Assembly (NCBI GenBank): GCA_910587155.1
Contig: CAJULA010000021.1
Span: 1 to 58,474, forward strand
Origin: an uncultured Lachnospiraceae bacterium
GTDB taxonomy: Bacteria; Bacillota; Clostridia; Lachnospirales; Lachnospiraceae
DNA: 58,474 nt
Direction of reading: 5' to 3'
The notes under the pieces are model-generated. The model saw only the letters and a program-made list of their open reading frames with translations. It did not search any database and had not been told where the DNA came from. Both the position numbers and the translations under genes were made by a program. Positions 33,841 through 42,890 of this stretch are shown piece by piece; positions within the stretch are counted from its first letter, which is position 1; each line of letters starts with the position of its first letter.

Positions 33841-36800
33841 TCATATACCATATATACCATCCGGCAGCTGCCAGACAGGCGGCAGCCCCGCCAGCTCCCT
33901 GTCCGTCGTATGGGCCCATTCGGTAAACTTCCCCATGACCGTATGTGCCTGCCGGATATTGGGAAGCAGAATATCGAGTCCATCCCGGATTGTCTGCGGA
34001 GAATCATGCAGCAGATAAAATTCCACTTTTCTGCCATAAAAGGGAATCCGCCGTATCTTTCCTTCCGCATTCAGATAACCGCTCCGGTCTCCCACCAGAT
34101 ATTCCCCAAAGTTCCGGAAGTGATCACGATACAGCAAAAGATAGCGCCCCTCTTCCTGCAAAAGCAGCACGGAACAGCGCAACCGGCCGTCTTCCTCCCA
34201 CCCCGCCTGCATCTTTACGATCCGCCCGTCGAGAAAATCATGGAAAATAAAAGGAAGCTGTGAGAAAAGACGGGTTCCTTTCAAAAGTTCCGGTTCTGCC
34301 GCCTGCTTGGACAGATAACAGATCCAGTCCGGCCTGCAGGGTATGGTCAGTGTTTCTCTCAGGTTATTTCTGGCCGCTTCCTCTTCAAAATCCCCAAACT
34401 GGCGCCTGGCAAGCTGGAAGGCAGATGCATTTCCCGTACGCACCGGCAGAAAACTCCACTGCGGAAAATCAAGACATGGCTCTCCCACCCCGCCGATCTC
34501 TTGCAACAGCCGGTGGATTCGCTCGGCCAGAAACTCCCGGCTCTCGTGGATAAAGTATTCCGGTATGGGCTGTGTGCCAAAGCAGGTCATTTCATGATTT
34601 CCGTCCGCCCGATACAGTTCGCGCCGCCCCATGGCGCCATATACGGAGAGAAACCCCCGCCCCCGAAAATACAATGCCAGATATCTGCCGTCTTTTTCCA
34701 GGAGTACAAGCGAATCTGCCGCCCGGGCCGTTCCCGGCTGCGCACAGCGATCCCCCCAGCTCAGTTCCAGACGGATGATATGCCCCGGTGTACCGGCCTG
34801 CCCGGTCAGAAAAGCATCCACCCAGTCGGCGGTATTTTCCGGTGTGATCATCTCCTTCCCCTCCAGTACCAGGGAAGAAGCAGCATAACGCCTGATATGA
34901 ATGGCATCCGGCAGCGCTTTCCGGGGAAGACGGGGAACGGCGCTGCGCAGCGCTTCCATCGCCGCCAGCCATTCCATCCCCCGCGCCACCGCCTCTCGGA
35001 TGTCCTGATACCGCCCTGCGCCGTGACGGCTTTCCTTACGGCCACAGAAGCATCTGAGCCGACCGTCCCCATACGCCTGGAAACGATACAGGATACCGTC
35101 AATCTCCCGGCGCACGATCTCCGTGTTTCCCGATACACTCTCCCCCGGTGTCAGATAATCCGCCAGCAGTGCCGCCGCCCGCTCTTCCCGGCAGCCTGGC
35201 AGGGCAAGCCCCGACAGCCTGCGCCTGATCGAAATCTCAACCTCCTGACGCCGGGTCTGTTCCGCCTTTGTCACCGGCAGCAGCAGCCAGAACAATGCGC
35301 CGTCCGGAAGACGTGACACCGATTCCCAATCGAATATAGGCCGCCATATCGGCTCATCATCCAGATAATACTGGACATAGCTCACATAAAGCCTGATATG
35401 AAGGAAATGTCCGCCCACAGGAATGGAAAGCAGCCGCCCCAGTGTACTCTCCCCGCTCTGCGCCGAGAATCCCAGCAGGTTCTCCTCCCATTGCAGATCC
35501 GGGAGCTCCTTCTCCATCTGATCTGCCAGTTCCTGCCCCGCCGTGTCCGACTGCTCCATACTTCGCACGAAAGCCCTGCGCAGAAAATACCACCAGAACA
35601 GTCCGTTATCTGCCCCAAACAACGCAGGTTCCGGCCTTACTTCCATAACAGATTCCCTGCGCACTTTTTTCGCCTTCAGCAGCTCCCCGCACAAACTATG
35701 AATCCGAATGCAGCATGGCGTTTCCTGATGCGCCCCGCAGAACTCCTGCAATTTCCTGAGAAAGGCTTCTGTCCTGTGCAGATTCAGCCAATAGGGAAAA
35801 ATGGTTTCCTTTGCAAAGGTCTCATCCTGCAGTGCCAGCCGGAAGTTCTCAAAAGCGAACAGTCTTTCCACCCGCCTCTCATCTTCCTCATCCTCCGCAC
35901 ACTGCCGGTCAAAGCTCCAGGTCCGGTAGCCGTCATACGCCCGGGCAGCCACAAGAAAACTCTTTTTCTCTTCCTGCAAAAGTCCGGGCAGACGTTCCAG
36001 AACTGCCAGACGCAGCGAACCATACCATACGCCTTGTCGGCCGTCAACGGCATGCTGCAGATCCAGTTTTCGAAAAAGCAGTTCCAGAACCTCCCCGCCG
36101 GTATCACTTTGCCGCACATATTGTTCCAACAGTTTCAGAGCGCATAAATCTCTGTGCAACATCGCATATTCCGTCCGGCGCCCGCCCCCGGCCGGCTTTT
36201 CCAGACATTCCATATCATAAACGGAAAATATCTTTTCATAGTCTGCCCGCAGCACTGCAAAGCCATCGGCGGCGCTGCGCCGGTTGAGCGCTACAAGCTG
36301 AAAATAATCCAGGAATCCTGCCGCCCGCACCTGCTCGTCAAGATGACTCAGCCGACCTATGGGTTCTCCCAGTGCAGTCAGTTTTACCACTGCGCCAACT
36401 TCCGGAAACTCCGCGCCCTGATACAGGCAGGGTTCGTACCCATACCGAAGGGAACCATCTTCCTCCATCTGCTGCGTCTGCCTGTAACGGATTCCATAAG
36501 CAATACAGACCTGCCGCAGAAAAGAAACCGGCGGCTCTTCCCCTACGCTCTCCACCACAGCCAACATTCCATGCACAAAAGCGGGTGTTCTCCATGCCTG
36601 AAAAAATTCCGGCGACATAAAATAATCCATCCACAGCTTTTTCTGTTTCCTTGTCTTCGGATCATTGTAAAGACAAGAAAACCTCTGCAGCGCCGGCTCC
36701 GCATCCTCAGACGCTTCCTCCATCCGGGCAGACGCCTCCTGCACATTCCCAATCTGCATACTATACGGGGGTTCTTTCCCTGTACACGGTCCCGGCACAA

Positions 36801-37251
36801 CAGGTAAGGCCGCTTTTTCTCCGCTCTGGTCCGGTGTACATAAAAGAGCGGTCAGAACTTCGCTTTCCTGCCGCGAAAGGGTTGCCCCCTGTCCGGTCAG
36901 CCCGGCACCGATACTGCCGACAGAGGGCAGGGAGACTTCCACACATCCGCTTTCCTGCGCACGCCAGAAACGCTCTTTTTCCTCCCTGTCCGTAAACAGA
37001 CGGCCAAGCAAAACCCTGACTGCCCACTGCAGAAAACCTTTCTTCTCCAAAGCCGGCATCCTGACTTTCAGCTGCCGGCAAACCCGGGTCTCTTCCCCGG
37101 CATCCGGCAGAAGCCAGATACCGGCCTCCACATCTGCCTGCTCCAGCGGCGGCAGAATCATCCGCCCCTGCTCTGTTTCCAGCCGTCCCGGCAGCGGTTC
37201 CTCTTTCCGTCCATTCTGCCGGTACACCCAACTGTACCATCTTCCCTCCAT
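33841..37251 (-). CDS. Giant DUF5717-like protein (about 1136 aa)
   Basis: Start chosen at 37251 (MEGRWYSWVYRQNGR), right after GGGGGAGCCGG. A very long soluble protein with no signal peptide and no clear membrane segment. Repeating beta-rich blocks such as GIWLLPDAGEETRVCRQLKVRMPAL at the start and KMQAGWEEDGRLRCSVLLLQEEGRYLLLYRD near the end. The overall size and C-terminal motif match what I know as DUF5717, a family seen in Lachnospiraceae; this is from memory and moderately sure. Function unknown. It is the gene downstream of amt on the same strand. Confidence 0.72.
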   Translation of the reverse strand: MEGRWYSWVYRQNGRKEEPLPGRLETEQGRMILPPLEQADVEAGIWLLPDAGEETRVCRQLKVRMPALEKKGFLQWAVRVLLGRLFTDREEKERFWRAQESGCVEVSLPSVGSIGAGLTGQGATLSRQESEVLTALLCTPDQSGEKAALPVVPGPCTGKEPPYSMQIGNVQEASARMEEASEDAEPALQRFSCLYNDPKTRKQKKLWMDYFMSPEFFQAWRTPAFVHGMLAVVESVGEEPPVSFLRQVCIAYGIRYRQTQQMEEDGSLRYGYEPCLYQGAEFPEVGAVVKLTALGEPIGRLSHLDEQVRAAGFLDYFQLVALNRRSAADGFAVLRADYEKIFSVYDMECLEKPAGGGRRTEYAMLHRDLCALKLLEQYVRQSDTGGEVLELLFRKLDLQHAVDGRQGVWYGSLRLAVLERLPGLLQEEKKSFLVAARAYDGYRTWSFDRQCAEDEEDERRVERLFAFENFRLALQDETFAKETIFPYWLNLHRTEAFLRKLQEFCGAHQETPCCIRIHSLCGELLKAKKVRRESVMEVRPEPALFGADNGLFWWYFLRRAFVRSMEQSDTAGQELADQMEKELPDLQWEENLLGFSAQSGESTLGRLLSIPVGGHFLHIRLYVSYVQYYLDDEPIWRPIFDWESVSRLPDGALFWLLLPVTKAEQTRRQEVEISIRRRLSGLALPGCREERAAALLADYLTPGESVSGNTEIVRREIDGILYRFQAYGDGRLRCFCGRKESRHGAGRYQDIREAVARGMEWLAAMEALRSAVPRLPRKALPDAIHIRRYAASSLVLEGKEMITPENTADWVDAFLTGQAGTPGHIIRLELSWGDRCAQPGTARAADSLVLLEKDGRYLALYFRGRGFLSVYGAMGRRELYRADGNHEMTCFGTQPIPEYFIHESREFLAERIHRLLQEIGGVGEPCLDFPQWSFLPVRTGNASAFQLARRQFGDFEEEAARNNLRETLTIPCRPDWICYLSKQAAEPELLKGTRLFSQLPFIFHDFLDGRIVKMQAGWEEDGRLRCSVLLLQEEGRYLLLYRDHFRNFGEYLVGDRSGYLNAEGKIRRIPFYGRKVEFYLLHDSPQTIRDGLDILLPNIRQAHTVMGKFTEWAHTTDRELAGLPPVWQLPDGIYGI

Positions 37252-37376
37252 CCGGCTCCCCCATCTGCAAAATCCCGGGGAATATAATTCTCCGGGATCC
37301 GCCCAAATGATTATGATAACAGTATAAAGCATTTGCAGAGTTGATACAACCCGTATTGTAAGGATTTACCATTTCC

Positions 37377-39131
37377 TCATTCCACATCCTGCAAGGCAGC
37401 ATAGCCCTCTTCTCCGGTCCGGATCTTCACGACTCTTGCCACATTATATACAAAAATCTTTCCGTCTCCGATATGCCCCGTATAAAGGGCCGCCCGGGCA
37501 GCTTCCACCACATCCTTGACCGGAATCTTGCTCACGACTACTTCTATCTTCACCTTGGGCAGCAGAGTGGCATCCATTTCCACACCTCTGTATTTCTCAC
37601 CGGCACCCTTCTGGATCCCGCAGCCCATGACCTGTGTCACTGTCATACCGGTAACGCCCAGCTCATTCATTGCTTTCTTCAGCCGGTCATACCGCTCCAG
37701 TTTTGCAATCACGGCCACTTTATAGATACCGCCGGTGACAGGGCCGCTGCCGGCCATGTCAACAACCGGTACTGCCGCTGTTTTCTGCACATCAGAGGCG
37801 CTGTCATACTCCGTAGTACCCAGATCGGTATTTTCATTGACTTCCATAGTCATCGTATTGGAAATATCCATGATACTAAATCCGGAATATGCCGATGCAA
37901 GGCCATGTTCTTTGGCATCGAGACCGACGATTTCCTCTTCCTCCGTCACTCTCAGCCCGAAAACGGCACGGATAACCACAAAAGCAATGGTAATGGTAAC
38001 TGCCGTCCATACAGCCACCGCCCCGAATCCCAGCAACTGTTTACCAAGCTGGTCAAAGCCTCCGCCATAGAACAGCCCTGTTATGCTGTCATTGCCGGGC
38101 GCCTTCGTCGTTGCAAACAATCCTACCGCAATCGTGCCCCAGATACCGTTGAGGCAGTGAACCGCCACCGCGCCCACCGGGTCATCCACCCGCAGCACAC
38201 AGTCCAGAAACCAAACGCCAAACACCACCAGCAGGCCTGACACGGCGCCGATGACAATCGCACCCAGGCAATCTGTCACGTCACAGGGTGCGGTAATTGC
38301 CACCAGACCTGCCAGAGACGCATTCAGACACATGGAGACATCCGGCTTCCCATATCTGATCCAGGTAAAAATCATACATACCACGGTCGCAATGGCCGGC
38401 GCCACAGTCGTCGTCAGGGTGATGGAAGCAAGCTGTGCAACACTGACCGCCGCCGCTCCGTTAAAGCCATACCAGCCCAGCCAGAGTATAAATACCCCCA
38501 GGCACCCGATCGGCAGGTTATGTCCCGGAAAAGCATTTACCTTTGTAATCTTCCCCTCTTTGTCTTTCGTAAATTTCCCGATTCTGGGCCCCAGAATGGC
38601 CGCCCCGATCAGTGCGGAAATACCGCCCACCATATGTATGGCACAGGAACCCGCAAAATCATGAAACCCCCTCTGTGCCAGCCAGCCGCCGCCCCAGATC
38701 CAATGCGCCTCAATGGGATAAATCACTGCGGAGATCACTGCCGAATAGACACAATAGGACAAAAATTTTGTCCTTTCCGCCATGGCCCCGGAAACGATTG
38801 TTGCCGTTGTGGCGCAAAATACCAGATTAAATACGAAATTTGACCAGTCAAACGAGGCATAGTCCGTAAAGATATCCAGCCCCGGCCTGCCGATCAGCCC
38901 CATCCAATCCTCACCAAGCAGCAGTCCGAAACCTATCAGAATAAACACAACGGTTCCTATGCAGAAATCCATCAGATTTTTCATTAAAATATTGCCTGTA
39001 TTTTTTGCTCTCGTAAAGCCTGCCTCCACCATGGCAAAGCCTGCCTGCATCCAGAATACCAACGCGGCACCGATCAGGAACCAGACACCGAATACTTCAC
39101 CGCTTATGGCGCTTCTCAATTCTTCTGTCAT
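37377..39131 (-). CDS. amt: Ammonium transporter fused to a PII signalling domain
   Basis: 584 aa. Residues ~1-420 are an Amt transporter with about eleven helices: FWMQAGFAMVEAGFTRAKN, DFAGSCAIHMVGGISALIGA, NLPIGCLGVFILWLGWYGFNG, MCLNASLAGLVAITAPCD. Residues ~470-584 are a PII (GlnK) domain: GGIYKVAVIAKLERYDRLKKAMNELGVTGMTVTQVMG, T loop GEKYRGVEM with the Tyr that can be uridylylated, and HIGDGKIFVYNV. Normally GlnK is separate and plugs the trimeric channel when nitrogen is ample; here sensor and channel are tethered. AGGAGGAAAAGTT precedes the start. Confidence 0.95.
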   Translation of the reverse strand: MTEELRSAISGEVFGVWFLIGAALVFWMQAGFAMVEAGFTRAKNTGNILMKNLMDFCIGTVVFILIGFGLLLGEDWMGLIGRPGLDIFTDYASFDWSNFVFNLVFCATTATIVSGAMAERTKFLSYCVYSAVISAVIYPIEAHWIWGGGWLAQRGFHDFAGSCAIHMVGGISALIGAAILGPRIGKFTKDKEGKITKVNAFPGHNLPIGCLGVFILWLGWYGFNGAAAVSVAQLASITLTTTVAPAIATVVCMIFTWIRYGKPDVSMCLNASLAGLVAITAPCDVTDCLGAIVIGAVSGLLVVFGVWFLDCVLRVDDPVGAVAVHCLNGIWGTIAVGLFATTKAPGNDSITGLFYGGGFDQLGKQLLGFGAVAVWTAVTITIAFVVIRAVFGLRVTEEEEIVGLDAKEHGLASAYSGFSIMDISNTMTMEVNENTDLGTTEYDSASDVQKTAAVPVVDMAGSGPVTGGIYKVAVIAKLERYDRLKKAMNELGVTGMTVTQVMGCGIQKGAGEKYRGVEMDATLLPKVKIEVVVSKIPVKDVVEAARAALYTGHIGDGKIFVYNVARVVKIRTGEEGYAALQDVE

Positions 39132-39232
39132 AACTTTTCCTCCTCATGTTCAGTCATATCACGCCCGCGGAGCGCAGGAACGAAAAAAGCGCCATGGATA
39201 TGATCCACAGCGCCTTCGCTCTTATGAGTGCC

Positions 39233-39261
39233 AGTTTATCACCCTGTATGTTATCTGTCAA
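39233..39261 (-). promoter_or_regulatory. Likely amt promoter
   Basis: Read leftward: TTGACA (39256-39261), 17 nt, TAAACT (39233-39238). A perfect -35 with a fair -10, about 100 bp upstream of amt. Confidence 0.5.
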
Positions 39262-39330
39262 TCGCAGATACTGCCAAATAATTACAGGAAAATTTTTAAA
39301 ATTTAGTAAATATGATGAGCAGTGCTCCTC

Positions 39331-39534
39331 TCAGCCGGTTACCTTATACCCCTGCTCTTCCACTGCCTTTTTCAGCGCCTCGTCTGTGACTTCTCCGGTC
39401 AACGTTACGACCGCCGTTCCCGCCTCGTGGCTGGCTGTGGCTTCTTTGACCCCTTCCAGTGCTTCCAGTGCCTTCTTTACGCTGGCCTCACAGTGCGGGC
39501 ACATCATTCCTTCGATTTTTAATGTTTTCTCCAT
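39331..39534 (-). CDS. Possible separate CopZ copper chaperone from an internal start of copA
   Basis: In frame within copA, the sequence encoding KKKEEIK contains AAGAAGGAGGAAATCAAG directly before ATG at 39534. That is a full Shine-Dalgarno at ideal spacing. Translation from it would give a complete 67-aa CopZ-like protein (MEKTLKIEGMMCPHCEAS...GYKVTG). So the cell may make both the fused pump and free chaperone. It is also possible that two once-separate genes fused by loss of a stop codon, leaving the site behind. Confidence 0.5.
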   Translation of the reverse strand: MEKTLKIEGMMCPHCEASVKKALEALEGVKEATASHEAGTAVVTLTGEVTDEALKKAVEEQGYKVTG

Positions 39535-41844
39535 CTTGATTTCCTCCTTCTTTTTATGAACTTCTCCGCTCTTTCTCCTTCTGTCATGGCCGGCGTCATG
39601 CATGCGGAAAAAGTTTAAGCGGAGTGCATTTGTCACCACGCAGAAGCTGGACAGGCTCATGGCCGCCGCCCCGAACATGGGATTGAGTTTCCATCCAAAC
39701 AGCGGAATCCAGACTCCGGCTGCCAGCGGTATGCCGATCACATTGTAGAAAAATGCCCAGAACAGATTTTCATGAATATTTTTCAGCGTCGCTCTGCTAA
39801 GGCGTATGGCCGCCGGCACATCCCGCAGACTGCTCTTCATCAGTACCACATCCGCCGCATCTATGGCAATATCGGTTCCGGCGCCGATCGCAATACCGGT
39901 ATCCGCCCTTGTCAGGGCCGGCGCATCATTGATCCCGTCCCCGACCATAGCGGTCTTTCCTTTTTCCTGCAGCGCCCGGATCACACTTTCCTTCCCGTCC
40001 GGAAGCACCCCGGCTATGACCTCATCCACGCCCGCCTGCGCGCCGATGGCCCGCGCGGTGCGCTCATTGTCCCCGGTAAGCATCACCACATGGATCCCCA
40101 TATTCTGCAATTCCCGGATCGCACCGGGACTGTCCTGCCTGATCACATCCGCCACGCAGATGACACCCAGCAGCATGTTATCCTGCGCAAAAAACAGAGG
40201 TGTCTTGCCCGCCTGTGCCAACATATCGGCCTTTGCTTTTATCTGCGCCGACACCGATACCTTACCGGCGATAAACCGTTCATTGCCGCCGAAAAGATGC
40301 CGTCCGCCCAGGGATGCCGTCAGGCCATTACCCGGAAATGCCTGAAACTCTGTCACTTCCTCCGCTTCCAGCCCTTCCTCCTGCGCCCGCCGCAAGACAG
40401 CCTTTGCCAGAGGATGCTCGCTCTTACGCTCCAACGCACAGGCCAGCCCAAGCAATACGCTCTCGCTGACCCCTTCTGCCGGCAGCAGGTCAGTTACCAC
40501 CGGCTCGCCACTGGTGATCGTCCCGGTCTTATCCAGCGCCACAACCCCGACCTTCCCCGTCTGTTCGAGACTGGCGGCTGTCTTGAATAAGATACCGTTT
40601 CTGGCTCCCATGCCATTGCCTACCATGATCGCCACCGGCGTGGCCAGGCCCAGTGCACAGGGACAGCTGATCACCAGCACCGAAATCCCTCTTGCCAGCG
40701 CAAAGCCAATGCTCTCTCCTGCCAGCAGCCATACGCCCACTGACAGACACGCCACAAAAATAACGGCCGGTACGAAAACACCGGATACCTTATCCGCCAC
40801 TTTCGCAATGGGTGCCTTCGTGGCGGCAGCATCACTGACCATCCGGATGATCTGCGACAATGTGGTATCCTCTCCCACGCGGGTGGCTTCACAGCGCAGG
40901 AATCCTGACTGGTTCACTGTGGCAGCAGACACCTCGTCTCCCGCTTCCTTATCCACCGGTATACTCTCCCCCGTCAGTGCTGCTTCATTGACTGCGCTGC
41001 TTCCCTGCCGCACAATACCATCCACGGGTATATTTTCTCCCGGACGGACGAGAAAGATATCACCCTGTTTCACCTGCGCCACGGGCACTTCTTTTTCGGT
41101 ATCGCCGACAAGAATAACAGCTGTTTTTGGAGCCAGCTTCATCAGACTTTTCAGCGCATCCGTCGTCCTGCCTTTGGAACGCGCCTCCAGCATTTTCCCC
41201 ACGGTAATCAGTGTCAGGATCATAGCCGCCGATTCAAAATAAAACTCATGCATATATGCCATGACGCCTTCCCGATCCATCTGCATCTGCGCGTCTGCCA
41301 TGGCAAACAGCGCATAGACACTGTATATAAAAGACGCGCCCGCTCCCAGCGCCACCAGGGTATCCATATTCGGCGCGCCGTGCAGCAGACTTTTCACACC
41401 ATTTATAAAAAACTTCTGATTGATCACCATAACGGCTATCGTCAGCAACAGCTGCAAGAGTCCCATTGCCACATGATTGTCGGCCAGCCGGACCGGCACC
41501 GGCCAGCCCCACATCATATGCCCCATGGAAAAATACATCAGCACCGCCAGAAATGCCACGGAATACCATAACCGGCGTTTCAGCTTTGGCGTCTCCACAT
41601 CTTTCAGCATCTCCTGTGCATCACTGCTCTCCTGCCGGCCCCCCTCTTCCTTCAGGGACGCCCCATATCCTGCCGCCTCCACGGCGGCTATAATCTCCGG
41701 TGCAGCTGCGCTGCCTTCCACACCCATGGAATTGGTCAGAAGACTGACCGAACAGGTCAATACCCCCGGCACCTTTGACACCGCCTTTTCCACACGGGCA
41801 CTGCAGGCCGCGCAGCTCATTCCTGTCACTTTATACTGTACCAT
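39331..41844 (-). CDS. copA: Copper-exporting P1B ATPase with C-terminal CopZ domain
   Basis: 837 aa from ATG at 41844 (GGGGAGGCATGC upstream). N-terminal heavy-metal domain KVTGMSCAACSARVEKAV; membrane CPC in VISCPCALGLATP; phosphorylation site ALDKTGTI; HP motif SEHPLA; ATP hinge VGDGINDAPALTRAD. The last ~67 residues are a second heavy-metal domain (KIEGMMCPHCEASVKKAL), as long as a free CopZ chaperone and joined by a Lys-rich linker HKKKEEIK. It pumps Cu(I) out of the cytoplasm. It follows csoR by 49 bp on the same transcript. Confidence 0.95.
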   Translation of the reverse strand: MVQYKVTGMSCAACSARVEKAVSKVPGVLTCSVSLLTNSMGVEGSAAAPEIIAAVEAAGYGASLKEEGGRQESSDAQEMLKDVETPKLKRRLWYSVAFLAVLMYFSMGHMMWGWPVPVRLADNHVAMGLLQLLLTIAVMVINQKFFINGVKSLLHGAPNMDTLVALGAGASFIYSVYALFAMADAQMQMDREGVMAYMHEFYFESAAMILTLITVGKMLEARSKGRTTDALKSLMKLAPKTAVILVGDTEKEVPVAQVKQGDIFLVRPGENIPVDGIVRQGSSAVNEAALTGESIPVDKEAGDEVSAATVNQSGFLRCEATRVGEDTTLSQIIRMVSDAAATKAPIAKVADKVSGVFVPAVIFVACLSVGVWLLAGESIGFALARGISVLVISCPCALGLATPVAIMVGNGMGARNGILFKTAASLEQTGKVGVVALDKTGTITSGEPVVTDLLPAEGVSESVLLGLACALERKSEHPLAKAVLRRAQEEGLEAEEVTEFQAFPGNGLTASLGGRHLFGGNERFIAGKVSVSAQIKAKADMLAQAGKTPLFFAQDNMLLGVICVADVIRQDSPGAIRELQNMGIHVVMLTGDNERTARAIGAQAGVDEVIAGVLPDGKESVIRALQEKGKTAMVGDGINDAPALTRADTGIAIGAGTDIAIDAADVVLMKSSLRDVPAAIRLSRATLKNIHENLFWAFFYNVIGIPLAAGVWIPLFGWKLNPMFGAAAMSLSSFCVVTNALRLNFFRMHDAGHDRRRKSGEVHKKKEEIKMEKTLKIEGMMCPHCEASVKKALEALEGVKEATASHEAGTAVVTLTGEVTDEALKKAVEEQGYKVTG

Positions 41845-41893
41845 GCATGCCTCCCCGGGCCAAACACCCGTTATCATAAAATAATCCGCTCTT

Positions 41894-42238
41894 TTATTTC
41901 ATCAGTTTCTGCAATGTTACCAACAGTTCTTCTATTGTCTCATCCTTTCCCTCCCTGATGTCTCTGACGACACAGGTACGGATATGATTGCCCAACAGTT
42001 CTCTCGAAAAAGCATTCAGCGCCGCATTGGCGGCGGCCACCTGTATGAGGATGTCCGGACAGTAGGCATCGCGCTCCAGCATCCCCCGTATCCCGCGTAT
42101 CTGCCCTTCAATCCGGTTCAGGCGATTCAGCAGTGTCCGATACTCCGCCGCAGTACGCTCTTTTTTCTTATGGCAGCAGACAGGCCCCTCCGGTTCCTGA
42201 CAGGGGGGCTCATACTGCTCTGTCTGATTAAGATCCAT
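41894..42238 (-). CDS. csoR: CsoR-family copper-sensing repressor
   Basis: 114 aa. DUF156 four-helix fold: LLNRLNRIEGQIRGIRGMLERDAYCPDILIQVAAANAALNAFSRELLGNHIRTCV. The copper ligands Cys-His-Cys appear as C in DAYCPD, H in GNHIRTC and C in RTCV. An extra Cys-rich N-terminus (PPCQEPEGPVCCHKK) is common in clostridial members. It represses its own copA operon; Cu(I) binding releases it. Confidence 0.93.
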   Translation of the reverse strand: MDLNQTEQYEPPCQEPEGPVCCHKKKERTAAEYRTLLNRLNRIEGQIRGIRGMLERDAYCPDILIQVAAANAALNAFSRELLGNHIRTCVVRDIREGKDETIEELLVTLQKLMK

Positions 42239-42294
42239 GATTGCTTTTTTCTCCTCACCGACTGTTTCGTCTGTATCATTGCCTTATCGCGCTT

Positions 42295-42323
42295 ATAATA
42301 TACCCCCTATGGGTATTTGTCAA
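42295..42323 (-). promoter_or_regulatory. csoR-copA promoter with CsoR operator in the spacer
   Basis: Read leftward: TTGACA (42318-42323), a 17-nt spacer AATACCCATAGGGGGTA, then TATTAT (42295-42300). The spacer is the pseudo-palindrome ATACCC-N-GGGTAT-type used by CsoR, so bound repressor would block RNA polymerase directly. Confidence 0.85.
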
Positions 42324-42417
42324 GTATGCATGGTTTCTTCCGGACAAAATCCACAAAAGTTTACGTTTCCTTCTACTTTCAGTTGCTTTCCTTTTTCAGG
42401 GGAAAGTCCCGGATTTT

Positions 42418-42790
42418 TCAGACACGGGCATTTTTATAAATGCAGACTGCATCCTCCCCATTCAGTTTTTTCGCGGAGCCTGTGTCCTCTCCTGACGCCG
42501 CCATACATTGTTTTGCCATGATCTCTATCTGATCATCCGTCGGATATATTCCAAGCTCATTAAGATTTACAGGCATTCCGATCCTGTGATAAAAATCCTC
42601 CATTGCACAAATACCGGCTTCGGCAACTTCTTCCTCGCTGCCATCCAAAGTCACTCCCATAACATTCCTTGCATACCGAACAAAACGCGGCAGACATTCC
42701 TTATAGACATATCTCGCCCAGCTTGGCCATACAGCTGCAAGCCCTGCACCATGAGTCACGTCAAACATGCCGCCAAGCTCATGCTCCAGT
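42418..42790 (-). pseudogene. Iron-containing alcohol dehydrogenase, 3' fragment
   Basis: Encodes the C-terminal ~124 residues of an iron alcohol dehydrogenase: EHELGGMFDVTHGAGLAAVWPSWARYVY, with an iron-ligand His in DVTHGAG, to the natural stop at 42418. The 5' part lies beyond the inserted IS21 element at 45410-45985; joining them across one target-site copy restores the frame exactly (CATAAACTGGAGCATGAG). It was therefore inactivated by the insertion, besides its earlier N-terminal deletion. Likely a butanol/lactaldehyde-type dehydrogenase. Confidence 0.9.
42786..42790. repeat. Target-site duplication, left copy
   Basis: CCAGT directly before the IS21 left end (TGATTATTTCGC); the same 5 bp follow the right end at 45410-45414. 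Confidence 0.85.
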
Positions 42791-42890
42791 TGATTATTTC
42801 GCGCTAGCGGATCCGGAGCGGAACGTAGTTCCGCTCCACTGATTTTCCTTAGCGAACCACCGGTTCGCCTTTGGGATCCACCCCGCAGGG

